NCBI GenBank assembly: GCA_900320485.1
Contig: ONSO01000021.1
Location: 1 to 32,152, forward strand
Direction: 5' to 3'
DNA: 32,152 nt
Source of the DNA: an uncultured Lachnospiraceae bacterium
GTDB taxonomy: Bacteria > Bacillota > Clostridia > Lachnospirales > Lachnospiraceae
Shown: one piece after another, positions 1 to 8,101 of the stretch
Numbering within the stretch: the first letter of the stretch is position 1
Layout: every line of letters starts with the position of its first letter
Translations under genes and position numbers: made by a program
Notes under the pieces: generated by a model
Told to the model about the DNA's origin: nothing
Databases searched by the model: none
The model's input: only the letters and a program-made list of their open reading frames with translations

Positions 1-1
1 T

Positions 2-211
2 CAATTATCAGATGTCAATTCATGGAATAAGAAACATGGCGTAATGTGGATCATTTATGGCATTTGTATTATTGGCTCGTGGATTTGTTCTGCGTTTATT
101 GGAGGAGACAGCATATACTCCGTGATTCCGTTATGTATAGGCACGATTATTCCTATTCTGATTATGGTATTTCTTCATCACAAATGGGTGAAAAGGTATT
201 TTATACAATAA
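2..211 (+). CDS. Small integral membrane protein, C-terminal part (5' end outside window)
   Basis: Reading frame 2 is open from the window edge to a TAA at 209-211 and gives 69 residues. After a short polar stretch (WNKKHG) come two hydrophobic helices, one from about MWIIYGIC to CSAFIGG and one from about VIPLCIG to LIMVFLHH, followed by a basic tail (HHKWVKRYF). This is the layout of the C-terminal half of small DUF3784/SdpI-like membrane proteins, but the match is by general pattern only and I do not recognise the family with certainty. A terminator-like hairpin lies about 90 bases downstream. The overlapping ATG frame at 46-231 gives an unlikely mixed composition and was not preferred. 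Confidence 0.6.
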   Translation, partial: QLSDVNSWNKKHGVMWIIYGICIIGSWICSAFIGGDSIYSVIPLCIGTIIPILIMVFLHHKWVKRYFIQ

Positions 212-300
212 ATTCGAGTTTGTCGGCATGAACGTTGGAACGTAAAACCGGAATTTAAATATCCTGCTGCCGGGAAAGCGCTTAGGAAATATATGTGAAA

Positions 301-328
301 GCCTGGTCTTTGCCAGGCGTATTTTTTT
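301..328 (+). terminator. Intrinsic terminator after the first membrane protein gene
   Basis: GCCTGG (301-306) and CCAGGC (313-318) form a perfect 6-bp stem with a 6-base loop, followed by GT and a run of seven T. It separates the partial membrane protein gene from the nucleotidyltransferase gene. The rest of 212-517 holds no convincing gene. TACAAT at 387-392 could be a -10 element, but I see no good -35 at the right distance. Confidence 0.7.
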
Positions 329-517
329 GGATTTTCCATGAATTCCCCGGGAAAAGTACAAAAAAGTCCTGTATTTGCATTGAGAGTACAATAATAGACG
401 TGGTATGGTAGGAAAAGAGTCTGACAATGCATGTCACAAGATTGGGTGGAGGTTACGGTTGTAACAATTGTTTCCCGGAGAATTTACCGCGTTGGCAGGA
501 AAGAAGGGGGATTGCAA

Positions 518-1390
518 ATGAGAACGGAAAAGGATATGATGGATCTGATCCTTGAAGTGGCAAAGAAGGACGAGAGGATCCGAGCAGTATATATGAACGG
601 ATCAAGGACAAACCCGAATGCCGTGAAAGACATATTGCAGGACTATGACATAGTCTACGTTGTAGGGGAAACCAAATCTTTTATCGAGGACAAGGAATGG
701 ATCAAAATCTTTGGCGAGATTTGGTTTATGCAGTATCCGGATGAGACGCCGGATGAACCGAGCGATAAGGAAAACTCCTATGGCTGGCTCATGATCTTTA
801 CGGATGGAAACAGGCTGGATCTTACCGTGAAAACAATAGCTCACGCAAAAGAAAACGTGCTGGAAGACAGCCTGTGCATCATTCTTCTGGATAAGGACGG
901 CATTCTTCCTGAAATTCCAAAGTCATCAGATGCAACCCATCACGTAAAGCGTCCCTCCCCGGAGCAGTTCGCGGCCACCTGCAATGAATTCTGGTGGTGC
1001 CTTAATAACGTTGCAAAGGGACTGTGGAGAGAAGAAGTAACCTATGCGCAGGACATGTTGAATTTTGTGGTAAGGAAGCAACTGGAAAAAGTACTTTCCT
1101 GGAAAATAGGGCTGCTTGCCGGATACTGCGTCAGCATAGGAAAATCCGGGAAATACATGTACCGCTGGCTATCCAAAGAAGAATGGCAGGCGTATCTTGA
1201 TACATATTGCAATGCTGACGTGGATGCCATGTGGAGAGCGACAGAGCTTACGTGTGAGCTTTTTTATAAGACTTCAAAGTGGGTGGCCGGGCAGAGCGGC
1301 TTTGAGTTTAACCAAAAGGAAGCAGACGGGAGCCTTTCGTATTTTAGAAAATTGAAAGCGCTGGATAAAAATGCCAAGAGCATCACGTAA
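518..1390 (+). CDS. Aminoglycoside 6-adenylyltransferase-family nucleotidyltransferase (AadE/ANT(6)-like)
   Basis: Predicted 290-residue cytoplasmic nucleotidyltransferase. ANT(6) enzymes transfer AMP from ATP to the 6-hydroxyl of streptomycin. The N-terminus has the polymerase-beta-like core: a GSR triplet at residues 28-30 and the acidic DYD at 42-44, then a further acidic strand (RLDLT). The C-terminal helical part carries the family-like FWWCLNNVAKGLWR segment. Length fits the family (about 285-300). I chose ATG 518 because AAGAAGGGGG lies 8-17 bases upstream and the protein then begins like family members (MRTEKDMMDLI). An earlier in-frame ATG at 431 would add 29 basic residues unlike the family and lacks a ribosome site. 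Many such genes are chromosomal and of unproven resistance phenotype; family assignment is firm, substrate is not. Confidence 0.85.
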   Translation: MRTEKDMMDLILEVAKKDERIRAVYMNGSRTNPNAVKDILQDYDIVYVVGETKSFIEDKEWIKIFGEIWFMQYPDETPDEPSDKENSYGWLMIFTDGNRLDLTVKTIAHAKENVLEDSLCIILLDKDGILPEIPKSSDATHHVKRPSPEQFAATCNEFWWCLNNVAKGLWREEVTYAQDMLNFVVRKQLEKVLSWKIGLLAGYCVSIGKSGKYMYRWLSKEEWQAYLDTYCNADVDAMWRATELTCELFYKTSKWVAGQSGFEFNQKEADGSLSYFRKLKALDKNAKSIT

Positions 1391-1435
1391 TATTGCAGAT
1401 GAGCACATGGCGTCCTCTCCGCTCAGGGACGCCCC

Positions 1436-1495
1436 AAAAGGAGGTTGTCATGTCACAAGCAGATGAAAAGGAGGTTGTCATGTCACAAGCAGATG
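1436..1495 (+). repeat. Perfect 30-bp tandem duplication carrying a ribosome site and start codon
   Basis: Units 1436-1465 and 1466-1495 are identical. Each contains GGAGG, a 5-base spacer, ATG and the first codons of the small downstream gene (MSQAD). Because 30 is divisible by three, both starts are in the same frame. Confidence 0.95.
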
Positions 1496-1713
1496 AAAAA
1501 CTGATTGAAGAGATTTTAAGGCATCTGGACAAGGAGGTCACGGGCGGCAGCATGCGCATGAGCGTGGAGATGGACGAGACGCAGGAAGAACATGCAAAGG
1601 TTTCCCACAAATGCTGCAAGGTGTACGGCAAGGATTCCACGCGCGTGGTTGGAGAGCTTGACATGTATTCCGACCTTTACCTAAATGACATGAAAGCCCG
1701 CGGCGAGCTATAA
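1450..1713 (+). CDS. Small protein of unknown function with duplicated start region
   Basis: Encodes 87 residues from ATG 1450, or 77 from ATG 1480; each start has GGAGG five bases upstream, created by the 30-bp tandem duplication. The protein is acidic and hydrophilic with no signal peptide or membrane helix. It begins with a helix-like part (LIEEILRHLDKEV), has a CC pair in the middle (SHKCCKVYG), and ends YLNDMKARGEL. I do not recognise a family. A GGCGTCC/GGACGCC hairpin (1409-1433) precedes the first ribosome site without a T-run, so it is not a terminator. The last six codons and the stop are part of a downstream 34-bp tandem repeat. The 59-base gap after the nucleotidyltransferase gene suggests possible co-transcription. 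Confidence 0.65.
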   Translation: MSQADEKEVVMSQADEKLIEEILRHLDKEVTGGSMRMSVEMDETQEEHAKVSHKCCKVYGKDSTRVVGELDMYSDLYLNDMKARGEL

Positions 1714-1826
1714 TAAAAGAGATCAGAAAGCCCGCGGTGAGCTGTAATAAAAGAGATCAGAAAGCCCGCGGCGAGCTGTAATAAAAGAGATCAGAAAGCC
1801 CGCGGCGTGCTGTAATAAAAGAGATC
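1693..1826 (+). repeat. 34-bp tandem repeat, about four units, starting inside the end of the small CDS
   Basis: Units at 1693-1726, 1727-1760, 1761-1794 and a partial fourth at 1795-1826 differ by only one or two bases. Each has AAAGCCCGCGG, GAGCT or a variant, and TAATAAAAGAGATC. The first unit supplies the codons KARGEL and the TAA of the upstream gene, so each later unit carries a copy of the gene's last codons and stop in shifting frames. Each unit also holds the SacII palindrome CCGCGG. Function unknown. Confidence 0.95.
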
Positions 1827-1884
1827 TTGGATCAGGGCGATTTAAGAAACAGTTAAGGATTATGCAGGATTCAGTTTAAGACTT

Positions 1885-1937
1885 CCGGATGGAGTTGGTG
1901 TATATTAGCATCATAAGCCAACTCCATCCGGTTTTTC
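1885..1937 (+). terminator. Long perfect hairpin with T-run just upstream of the ABC transporter operon (terminator or attenuator)
   Basis: CCGGATGGAGTTGG (1885-1898) pairs perfectly with CCAACTCCATCCGG (1918-1931). The loop is 19 bases and the right arm is followed by TTTTTC. The structure ends only 27 bases before the ATPase start codon, leaving no room for a full promoter after it. Transcripts of the operon must therefore start upstream or within it (a TATATT sits in the loop at 1901-1906) and may be attenuated here. It may simply terminate the upstream unit. Confidence 0.75.
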
Positions 1938-1958
1938 TATTTTGGAAAGGAAAAGAAT

Positions 1959-2834
1959 ATGAACAAGAATACGATTATAGCAACAAAGGATCTTTCGAAA
2001 ACGTTTTCAAACGAATCGGTGCAGCAGCACGTCTTAAAGAATCTGAACATGGAAATCTACCAGGGGGATTTCACCGTGATCATGGGAAACTCCGGATCCG
2101 GCAAGAGCACGCTTTTATATGCGCTTTCCGGCATGGACAGACCATCCCTGGGAACCGTGACTTACTACGTAAGGGAAAACGGGAAGGGGACGGGGCTGAG
2201 ACAGCTGGATAAGGCCATCAAAAAATCCGGCGGAAAAGCAGAAGCGGAAGGGATAGAGATCTCCGGCTTTTCCAATGACAGTCTGGCACTCTTTCGAAGA
2301 ATGTATTCGGGATTCGTTTTTCAGCAAAATTACCTGAATGATTCCATGAGTGCCCTGGATAACGTGATGATCAGCGGACTGTTAAAAAATAAGGACAGAA
2401 GGGCCCTCGCCGAAAAGGCAAAGAAATTGCTTGCAAGGGTGGAGATCGGTGAAAAGGATTACCGCAAATTCCCAACCCAGCTCTCCGGCGGACAGCAGCA
2501 GAGAGTCGCCGTGGTAAGAGGCGTCATCAATGAGCCGCGAGTGCTGTTCGCAGATGAGCCCACGGGTGCCCTTAACTCACAGAATACAACCAACGTGCTG
2601 GATATCTTAACGGAGCTGAATCAGGAAGGTCAGAGCATCGTCATGGTAACGCATACGGTAAAGGCGGCCGAGCGGGGGAACAGGGTGATCTATCTTGCAG
2701 ACGGAGTGATCGCGGATGAGATCGATCTTGGACCGTATCTTGGCGATTACAAGGATGATGCCAATCCGGACAGGGAAAAGGCAGCCGAGAGACATAAAAG
2801 GCTGAAGGACTTTTTGCAGAATCAGGGCTGGTAA
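1959..2834 (+). CDS. ABC transporter ATP-binding protein (MacB/LolD-type)
   Basis: Predicted 291-residue ATPase that powers the FtsX-type permease encoded next. Walker A is GNSGSGKST (43-51), the Q-loop lies in FVFQQNYL, the signature is LSGGQ (175-179), Walker B is VLFADEP (195-201, catalytic E200), and the switch histidine is H232. It is longer than typical LolD-like ATPases (about 225-235) because of a roughly 25-residue charged insertion after Walker A (about 70-100) and a charged C-terminal tail of about 45 residues. ATG 1959 has GGAAAGG upstream. The order ATPase, permease, regulator, kinase is typical of clostridial peptide-sensing or detoxification modules, so defence against a cell-envelope-active peptide is a reasonable but unproven role. 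Confidence 0.92.
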   Translation: MNKNTIIATKDLSKTFSNESVQQHVLKNLNMEIYQGDFTVIMGNSGSGKSTLLYALSGMDRPSLGTVTYYVRENGKGTGLRQLDKAIKKSGGKAEAEGIEISGFSNDSLALFRRMYSGFVFQQNYLNDSMSALDNVMISGLLKNKDRRALAEKAKKLLARVEIGEKDYRKFPTQLSGGQQQRVAVVRGVINEPRVLFADEPTGALNSQNTTNVLDILTELNQEGQSIVMVTHTVKAAERGNRVIYLADGVIADEIDLGPYLGDYKDDANPDREKAAERHKRLKDFLQNQGW

Positions 2835-2914
2835 AGCAGACGCGGCGCAGGAGCCGCAGATCAGTAAGGGATCGGGCGTAAACGAGGCGGTTGCCATATT
2901 GAAGGAGAACAAGC

Positions 2915-5317
2915 ATGTACAAGATATTTATGATAGCAAAAAATAACTTAAAGAAGCAGCGCGGGGACATGATCACGTTTTTTCTGCTTACCATGATCGC
3001 GGCGTTCCTGATCTTTGACTCCGTATCGGCATTTACCGGGGCAAAGAGGGTTATAAAGGACAGATTCCATGCGATCAAGGGCGTGGATACCCTGTTTGCG
3101 GTGGATGACAGTAAAGAGTCCATGGAATGCCTGGAGAAAGCCCTGGAAAAGAATGGCGTCCTTGAATACGAGAAAACGCCGATCCTTTTTATTACAGGCG
3201 GACATAAGAAGCAAAAGGATGAGGAGTTTTCTTCTGCGCAGATGATGATGGAAAGCTTTGAGCGGAAAAACCGGTTCTGCGACGTGACGTCCGGCTTTTC
3301 GGGGCTCGGGAAAAATGACGTGATCATCCCCCTTTACATGAAAAATGATTATGCACTGGGGGAGGTGCTTGAGTTAAAGATCGGTGATGACGTCTATGGC
3401 ATGAAGGTTGCGGGATATCATGAGACGCCGTTCTTTTGCTCCAGGATGATGATCAACTGTTTTTATTTTTACGTATCAGACGAGATGATGGCTTCGATGT
3501 CGGAGCATGCAACGGGCGGTTTGGCGGCGAAGGCAGTGAAAACGCAGTTATATAAGGCAAATTTCCAGACGGAGCCCGGCAGCGCGGCGATGGATCTGGA
3601 CAAAATAGAGATGGACGTGACGGATGAGTTTAATGAGCTGATCGCGCCTTTCAAGGAAGCAGATCCCATGGCCATGCACGGCCTGTCACTTACGGTAAAC
3701 TGGAGTATGTTTGAATGGGGAGACATGATGCTGCCAAGCATTGTTTTGGGCGTGATCCTTGTATTTGCGGTCATCATATTGGTCATATCCCTTGTGATTT
3801 CTTCTTTCAGTATCAATAATTTTATCCGGAGAAACGTGAAAAACACGGGAATATTGGAGGCGAGCGGCTATACGGTGAGGGAACTGCGGGGGGCGCTTAC
3901 GTTGCAGCTCATGCTTGTGGCGATGCTTGGAATCATTTTTGGTGAGTTACTTGCGATTCTTACCATTGGAAAGTTTGGAAGTATTCTGGACACACTCATC
4001 GGCATTTCCTGGAACCAGCCCGTCAATGCCGCGGCGGCCCTGGGAACGGCTTTGTTTTTCCTGGGCGTTGTATTCTTAACGGTACGGATCCTCAGCAGAA
4101 GATATCAAAAGATCACCGTTCTGGATGCGCTCAGGGGCGGGATCAACACGCATAATTTCAAAAAGAATTTCTTTCCCTTTGAGAAAACGTCCCTGCCCGT
4201 GCCACTGGTTCTTTCCCTGAAGGATACGTTTGGAGGCCTGGGAAGAAATCTGGCAATGACGGTGATCATAGCGATCCTTACCATCGTGTCGCTGGTGGGT
4301 TTCGGACTCGTAGAGAATTTCAGCAAGGATCCCAAGGGGCTGATCAGCATCATGGGATTTGAAATGGGCACCATGGGCATTGACGGGGAAGCCGGCCTTG
4401 CCGGGGAAATGAGAAAGCTTCCCGGAGTGAAAAACGTGCTTGTGGAAAACAGCTTTGAACCTAAGATCACTTTTGGAGGAAAGACCGGCAAGTATCCGAC
4501 CTTTGCGGTTGATGACGGGAAATATGCGATCAATAAAGTGATGTTGGAAGGGAGATTTCCTGAAAGTGAAAATGAGATCCTTTTGACAAGGCCCATTGCA
4601 AAGGAATTTGGCATCGTAGTCGGAGACGTGGTTACGGTCAAGTATGCCGACCGGCAAAAGGATTTCATTGTCACCGGCATCAACCAGAGAATGGAAAGTG
4701 ACGGCAAAACGATGGCCGTGCTAAAGTCGGGGGCGGAGAGGATCGGTTTTCATGAGGAAAATGATGAATATTACGTGACGGCAGAGGAAGGCGTATCCTA
4801 CGAAGCACTTCAGAAAACCTTTGAAGAATATGCCGCGAAGGAGGGAATTGAGCTGAACTATACGAAAATGGATGACCTTGTGGATGCCGTTATGGCTACG
4901 TTAACCTCAGCCATGTCAGCACTTTGCCTGCTACTCTCCGCCATTACGGTCTTGATCGTAATTTTCGTCGAATCGCTTGTGATAAGGGCGAAGATCACCC
5001 GCGAATGGAGGGGGATGGGAATCAGCAAGGCCCTCGGAATGAGTTCAGGGCAGCTGGTGACGCAGATCATGACGTCAAACATGCCGGCAATTATCACGGG
5101 CTGCATTCTGGGAGCGCTGCTCTCCGGGCAGGCAGGCAAAGGTCTTGTGGAGGTCGGGCTTTCTTACATGGGAATCCAGCAGGTGCATTTTCATATTTCG
5201 GTTTTGTGGATGCTGGTGGTTTTCCTGGGGATCGTTTTCGTTGCCATGATGACCTCGGGGCTGGCGGGCCTGAAGGTGAAAAAGATCATTCCCATCGAAA
5301 TGATAACGGAGGAATAA
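2915..5317 (+). CDS. ABC transporter permease with two FtsX domains
   Basis: Predicted 800-residue membrane partner of the upstream ATPase. One N-terminal helix (about 20-40) is followed by a large extracytoplasmic domain (about 41-270), three helices (about 275-300, 335-360, 375-395), another helix near 440-460, a second extracytoplasmic domain (about 465-660), and three final helices ending near residue 790. This is a tandem of two FtsX/MacB-core units. It differs from BceB, which has ten helices and one large extracellular domain, so the module should not be called BceAB. Substrate unknown. ATG 2915 has GAAGGAG 9 bases upstream; the 80-base gap after the ATPase gene contains no terminator. 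Confidence 0.9.
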   Translation: MYKIFMIAKNNLKKQRGDMITFFLLTMIAAFLIFDSVSAFTGAKRVIKDRFHAIKGVDTLFAVDDSKESMECLEKALEKNGVLEYEKTPILFITGGHKKQKDEEFSSAQMMMESFERKNRFCDVTSGFSGLGKNDVIIPLYMKNDYALGEVLELKIGDDVYGMKVAGYHETPFFCSRMMINCFYFYVSDEMMASMSEHATGGLAAKAVKTQLYKANFQTEPGSAAMDLDKIEMDVTDEFNELIAPFKEADPMAMHGLSLTVNWSMFEWGDMMLPSIVLGVILVFAVIILVISLVISSFSINNFIRRNVKNTGILEASGYTVRELRGALTLQLMLVAMLGIIFGELLAILTIGKFGSILDTLIGISWNQPVNAAAALGTALFFLGVVFLTVRILSRRYQKITVLDALRGGINTHNFKKNFFPFEKTSLPVPLVLSLKDTFGGLGRNLAMTVIIAILTIVSLVGFGLVENFSKDPKGLISIMGFEMGTMGIDGEAGLAGEMRKLPGVKNVLVENSFEPKITFGGKTGKYPTFAVDDGKYAINKVMLEGRFPESENEILLTRPIAKEFGIVVGDVVTVKYADRQKDFIVTGINQRMESDGKTMAVLKSGAERIGFHEENDEYYVTAEEGVSYEALQKTFEEYAAKEGIELNYTKMDDLVDAVMATLTSAMSALCLLLSAITVLIVIFVESLVIRAKITREWRGMGISKALGMSSGQLVTQIMTSNMPAIITGCILGALLSGQAGKGLVEVGLSYMGIQQVHFHISVLWMLVVFLGIVFVAMMTSGLAGLKVKKIIPIEMITEE

Positions 5318-5393
5318 AAGGGTGGAAAGTTTAAGGCGCATCGTGTAAAATGGGATCATGGGTTTTTGAAAAAATCCGGGGGGAGGATCCGGC

Positions 5394-6113
5394 ATGCACT
5401 ATCAGTGCTTAATTGTTGACGATGAAGTCGAGCTTGCAAAGATGACGGCGGAATACTTTACCATGTTTGACGTAAAGACGCATTACGTGGACGGCGCTGA
5501 GTCCTGTTATGCTTTCTTTGAAGAAAATACGGCAGACCTGATCCTGCTGGACATTAATCTGGGGGATGGAAGCGGATTTGAGGTCTGCCGCAGGATCCGG
5601 GAAGAGTATGAGCTGCCGATCATCTTTATCAGTGCCCGGCAGAGTGATGACGACGTTCTGGTCGCCCTCAGCATTGGAGGGGATGATTACGTAAAGAAGC
5701 CTTACAGCCTTTCGGTACTTTTGGCAAAGGTCAGGCTGAGCCTTAAGAAGATGGAGGAGCTTAAGAAACTGAAAAGCGGCCGCAATGGCGGGGATCCGGC
5801 AGGAAAAGAATCCGGCGCCAAGGAATTGCTCACGCTGGACGAGGCGACCATGTCCGTTACGGCAAAGGGACAGAGGATCCCGCTGAAGGCCAAGGAATTT
5901 GCGCTCCTGAAGTGTTTGTACGATCATAAGAACACGATCGTCACGAAGGATGCATTGTTTGATGAGGTCTGGGGAGATACCTTCTATTCCGACGGAACGC
6001 TGAACGTCCACGTCAGAAAGCTTCGGGAGAAGCTGGAGGATAACCCCAATGAGCCAAAGCTGATCAAGACGGTGTGGGGAACGGGATACGTTCTTGAGCT
6101 TCCAAAAGAATAA
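5394..6113 (+). CDS. Two-component response regulator, OmpR/PhoB family
   Basis: 239 residues. Receiver domain at 1-120 with acidic pocket D9/D10, phospho-acceptor D53 (in LILLDINLGDG) and the conserved lysine in DYVKKPYS. The C-terminal winged helix DNA-binding domain (about 145-239) has the family sequence LNVHVRKLREKLE and the GTGYVL wing. It lies 76 bases after the permease gene with GGGGAGG nearby, and 11 bases before the kinase gene. It probably controls the adjacent transporter operon in response to the kinase; the target site is not evident from the sequence. Confidence 0.95.
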   Translation: MHYQCLIVDDEVELAKMTAEYFTMFDVKTHYVDGAESCYAFFEENTADLILLDINLGDGSGFEVCRRIREEYELPIIFISARQSDDDVLVALSIGGDDYVKKPYSLSVLLAKVRLSLKKMEELKKLKSGRNGGDPAGKESGAKELLTLDEATMSVTAKGQRIPLKAKEFALLKCLYDHKNTIVTKDALFDEVWGDTFYSDGTLNVHVRKLREKLEDNPNEPKLIKTVWGTGYVLELPKE

Positions 6114-6124
6114 GGGTAGTTGCC

Positions 6125-7285
6125 ATGAAAAGATTTATCAGGATCACGATTGTTTACTATGCACTTATGATGGTTGCTTTTTTGACGTTACTGACTGTTC
6201 AGGGGAGGCTGAAAATAGGAGCAGTGAATGTCGCGGATTACGGCGAAGAAGAGCTTGCAACCTACAGGAAAACCTGGGAAGCCATGCAAAGCAGTATTTT
6301 TGCGTGGCGGGAGAAAATGCTCTGGACCATGATCCTTTTGTGGGCGGTCCTTTTGATCATAAGTACGGTTTTTATTCTCTACGTTTATTTCCGGTTAATG
6401 AAGCCCATAAAAGAGATGGAGAGCTTTTCCATCGAGATCGCCAAGGGAAATCTGGAGAAGCCCATCCCGATTTATGACGATACGCTGATGTCAAGCTTTA
6501 CGGAAAGCTTTGACATGATGCGGGAGGCACTGGTAAACTCCAAAAAAAGAGAGATCGAGGCAGAAAAGAGTAAGAAGGAGCTGGTTGCCGGGCTGAGCCA
6601 TGACGTAAAAACACCCGTGGCCACGATCAGCGCAACCTGCGAGGTGATGGAGGCGAAGTTTGCCCAAAAGAGAAAGCTTGCCGGGCCGGATCCCGCGGCG
6701 GATGCCGAGATCAGTGACGCGCTCGATAAGATCCGGCTGATCTCTGATAAGGCAGACACCATCAACCGCCTGATCAATAACATGTTTCATGCCACCCTTG
6801 AGGAACTGGATTCGCTGGCCGTAAACGTTTCCGAGGTCGATACAAACGTTTTGGCCCGGATTTTCAAAAAGCAGGATCCCACGGTGGAACTTAAGCTGGA
6901 GGGGGAAATCCCCGGATGCCTTGTCTATATGGATCCGCTCAGGATGGAGCAGGCAATAGACAACGTTATCAGCAATTCCGTCAAATACGCGGGGACAAAG
7001 ATCAGCGTGAGCTTTTCGAGAGTCGTCGGCGTGGCGGGAGAAGGGGAAAAGACGGCGCCGCGGTTTGTCAAGGTGACGATCCGGGACTATGGACCCGGGG
7101 CAGATGAGGAGGACGTCCCGCGCCTTGCCGAGAAATACTACAGAGGAAAAACGGCTGCAAATAAGCAGGGCTATGGTCTGGGGCTCTATCTTGTGGACTG
7201 GTACTTGAAAAAACAGGGTGGCGGTCTGCATTTCTATAACGATCACGGGTTTGTCGTGGAACTTCTGCTAAGAGAGGTATCCTGA
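6125..7285 (+). CDS. Sensor histidine kinase (two-helix, HAMP-containing)
   Basis: 386-residue membrane kinase. Two transmembrane helices (about 9-24 and 67-88) enclose a short extracytoplasmic segment of about 40 residues. A HAMP-like linker starting at MKPIKEMESFS follows, then the H-box with phospho-histidine H159 (GLSHDVKTPVA), N-box (DNVISNSVKYAG, 279-290), G1 (DYGPGAD, 321-327) and G2 (GYGLGLYL, 349-356). All catalytic motifs are intact. The sensor loop is too small for a large ligand-binding domain but longer than in BceS-type intramembrane sensors, so it may sense the membrane or the transporter. The start follows a weak AAGGGTAG site; tight spacing to the regulator gene implies translational coupling. 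Confidence 0.93.
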   Translation: MKRFIRITIVYYALMMVAFLTLLTVQGRLKIGAVNVADYGEEELATYRKTWEAMQSSIFAWREKMLWTMILLWAVLLIISTVFILYVYFRLMKPIKEMESFSIEIAKGNLEKPIPIYDDTLMSSFTESFDMMREALVNSKKREIEAEKSKKELVAGLSHDVKTPVATISATCEVMEAKFAQKRKLAGPDPAADAEISDALDKIRLISDKADTINRLINNMFHATLEELDSLAVNVSEVDTNVLARIFKKQDPTVELKLEGEIPGCLVYMDPLRMEQAIDNVISNSVKYAGTKISVSFSRVVGVAGEGEKTAPRFVKVTIRDYGPGADEEDVPRLAEKYYRGKTAANKQGYGLGLYLVDWYLKKQGGGLHFYNDHGFVVELLLREVS

Positions 7286-7329
7286 CGGACGGCGGAAACG
7301 TATTTATTTCAAAACATTCCCGAAAAAAC

Positions 7330-7359
7330 TGGACTTTTTGGGACGTAAGGGATTATAAT
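7330..7359 (+). promoter_or_regulatory. Predicted sigma-A promoter for the 7403 lipoprotein gene
   Basis: TATAAT at 7354-7359 is a perfect -10. TGGACT at 7330-7335 matches the -35 consensus at four of six bases with an 18-base spacer. It lies 43 bases before the start codon. Confidence 0.6.
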
Positions 7360-7402
7360 GCACCCTTGGACGTGATGATAAAGTCTAAGGAGGTAAAAGG
7401 AA

Positions 7403-7927
7403 ATGAAAATTAAAGGATTGTGTGTGGGAATGACCATGGCACTGTGTCTTGCATTTGCAGGCTGCGGTGAGAAGACCGGCGAGGAGAATTCAAGCGTGAT
7501 CTCCGGAGAACCCATTGCTGAAAATAACCAGGCAACACAAGGCGAGAATGAAAATGCAAATGGATCAGAGGAAACTCCCGCAAGCGAGGCTCCTGCATTT
7601 GACGATGCATACATTGGTGAGTTTGTAGATCTGGACGGCACTGACTGCACGCTGGAGATCGCTCCCGGCGAAGAAGCAGGTCAGTACGTGGTTCAGCTTT
7701 CCATTTTCCGTTTGACGGAACTGAATGATGGCGTTGGCGTGATGACGGAGGAAGGCCTTCAGTTTACCGCTACGGATGCAGCAGGAGAGCCCATTACGGC
7801 CGTTATTACTTTGGACGGAGAGGATGCTACGGTGAAATTCACTGATTCCAAGTGGGAGCTGATCGAGAACGGCACCGAGTTCGCATACAAAAAGACTTCT
7901 GAGATCCCTCAGCTGATCCAGTACTAA
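7403..7927 (+). CDS. Small secreted lipoprotein of unknown function
   Basis: 174 residues. A type II signal peptide with lipobox FAGC places the lipidated cysteine at residue 21. An acidic, Ser/Asn/Glu-rich linker (about 22-65) leads to a compact domain (about 66-170) of short beta-strand-like segments: AYIGEFVDLDGTDCTLEI, VVQLSIFRLTEL, and a WELIENGTEFAYKK end. The fold is probably a small extracellular beta-barrel or sandwich, which is inference. GGAGG precedes ATG 7403. It has its own promoter and a strong terminator, so it is monocistronic. No catalytic motif is visible. Confidence 0.8.
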   Translation: MKIKGLCVGMTMALCLAFAGCGEKTGEENSSVISGEPIAENNQATQGENENANGSEETPASEAPAFDDAYIGEFVDLDGTDCTLEIAPGEEAGQYVVQLSIFRLTELNDGVGVMTEEGLQFTATDAAGEPITAVITLDGEDATVKFTDSKWELIENGTEFAYKKTSEIPQLIQY

Positions 7928-7940
7928 ATGATTGCGTTCC

Positions 7941-7980
7941 GGACGGACCTTTGCATGCAATGGTCCGTCCTATTTATTTT
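7941..7980 (+). terminator. Strong terminator of the 7403 lipoprotein gene
   Basis: GGACGGACC (7941-7949) pairs with GGTCCGTCC (7962-7970). The intervening bases contain the palindrome TTGCATGCAA, so the stem continues with a single T-T mismatch. It is followed by the T-rich TATTTATTTT. Confidence 0.9.
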
Positions 7981-8012
7981 CAAGTTTTTCCGTTCTTTTC
8001 CGAACCGGGGAT

Positions 8013-8041
8013 TTGTAAAAAGGGCCATTACGTGGTAACAT
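8013..8041 (+). promoter_or_regulatory. Possible promoter for the 8102 membrane protein gene
   Basis: TTGTAA (8013-8018) and TAACAT (8036-8041) each match four of six consensus bases with an ideal 17-base spacer, just after the terminator of the previous gene. Confidence 0.4.
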
Positions 8042-8101
8042 AATAAGGAAGCCGCCTTCCCGGCGGAAAGCGGCCACGTGAATGCGAAGCGGAGAATTGC
8101 C

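Noticed and set aside
46-231. 61-codon ATG frame at the window start
   Set aside because: It overlaps a better frame (2-211) that encodes two clean membrane helices; its own translation has no coherent features.
1889-2212. 107-codon frame overlapping the ABC ATPase start
   Set aside because: It begins within the hairpin and is an alternative-frame shadow of the ATPase gene.
1959-7285. BceAB-BceRS bacitracin module
   Set aside because: The permease has two extracytoplasmic domains and tandem FtsX units, and the kinase has a loop of about 40 residues; both differ from the BceB and BceS layout.
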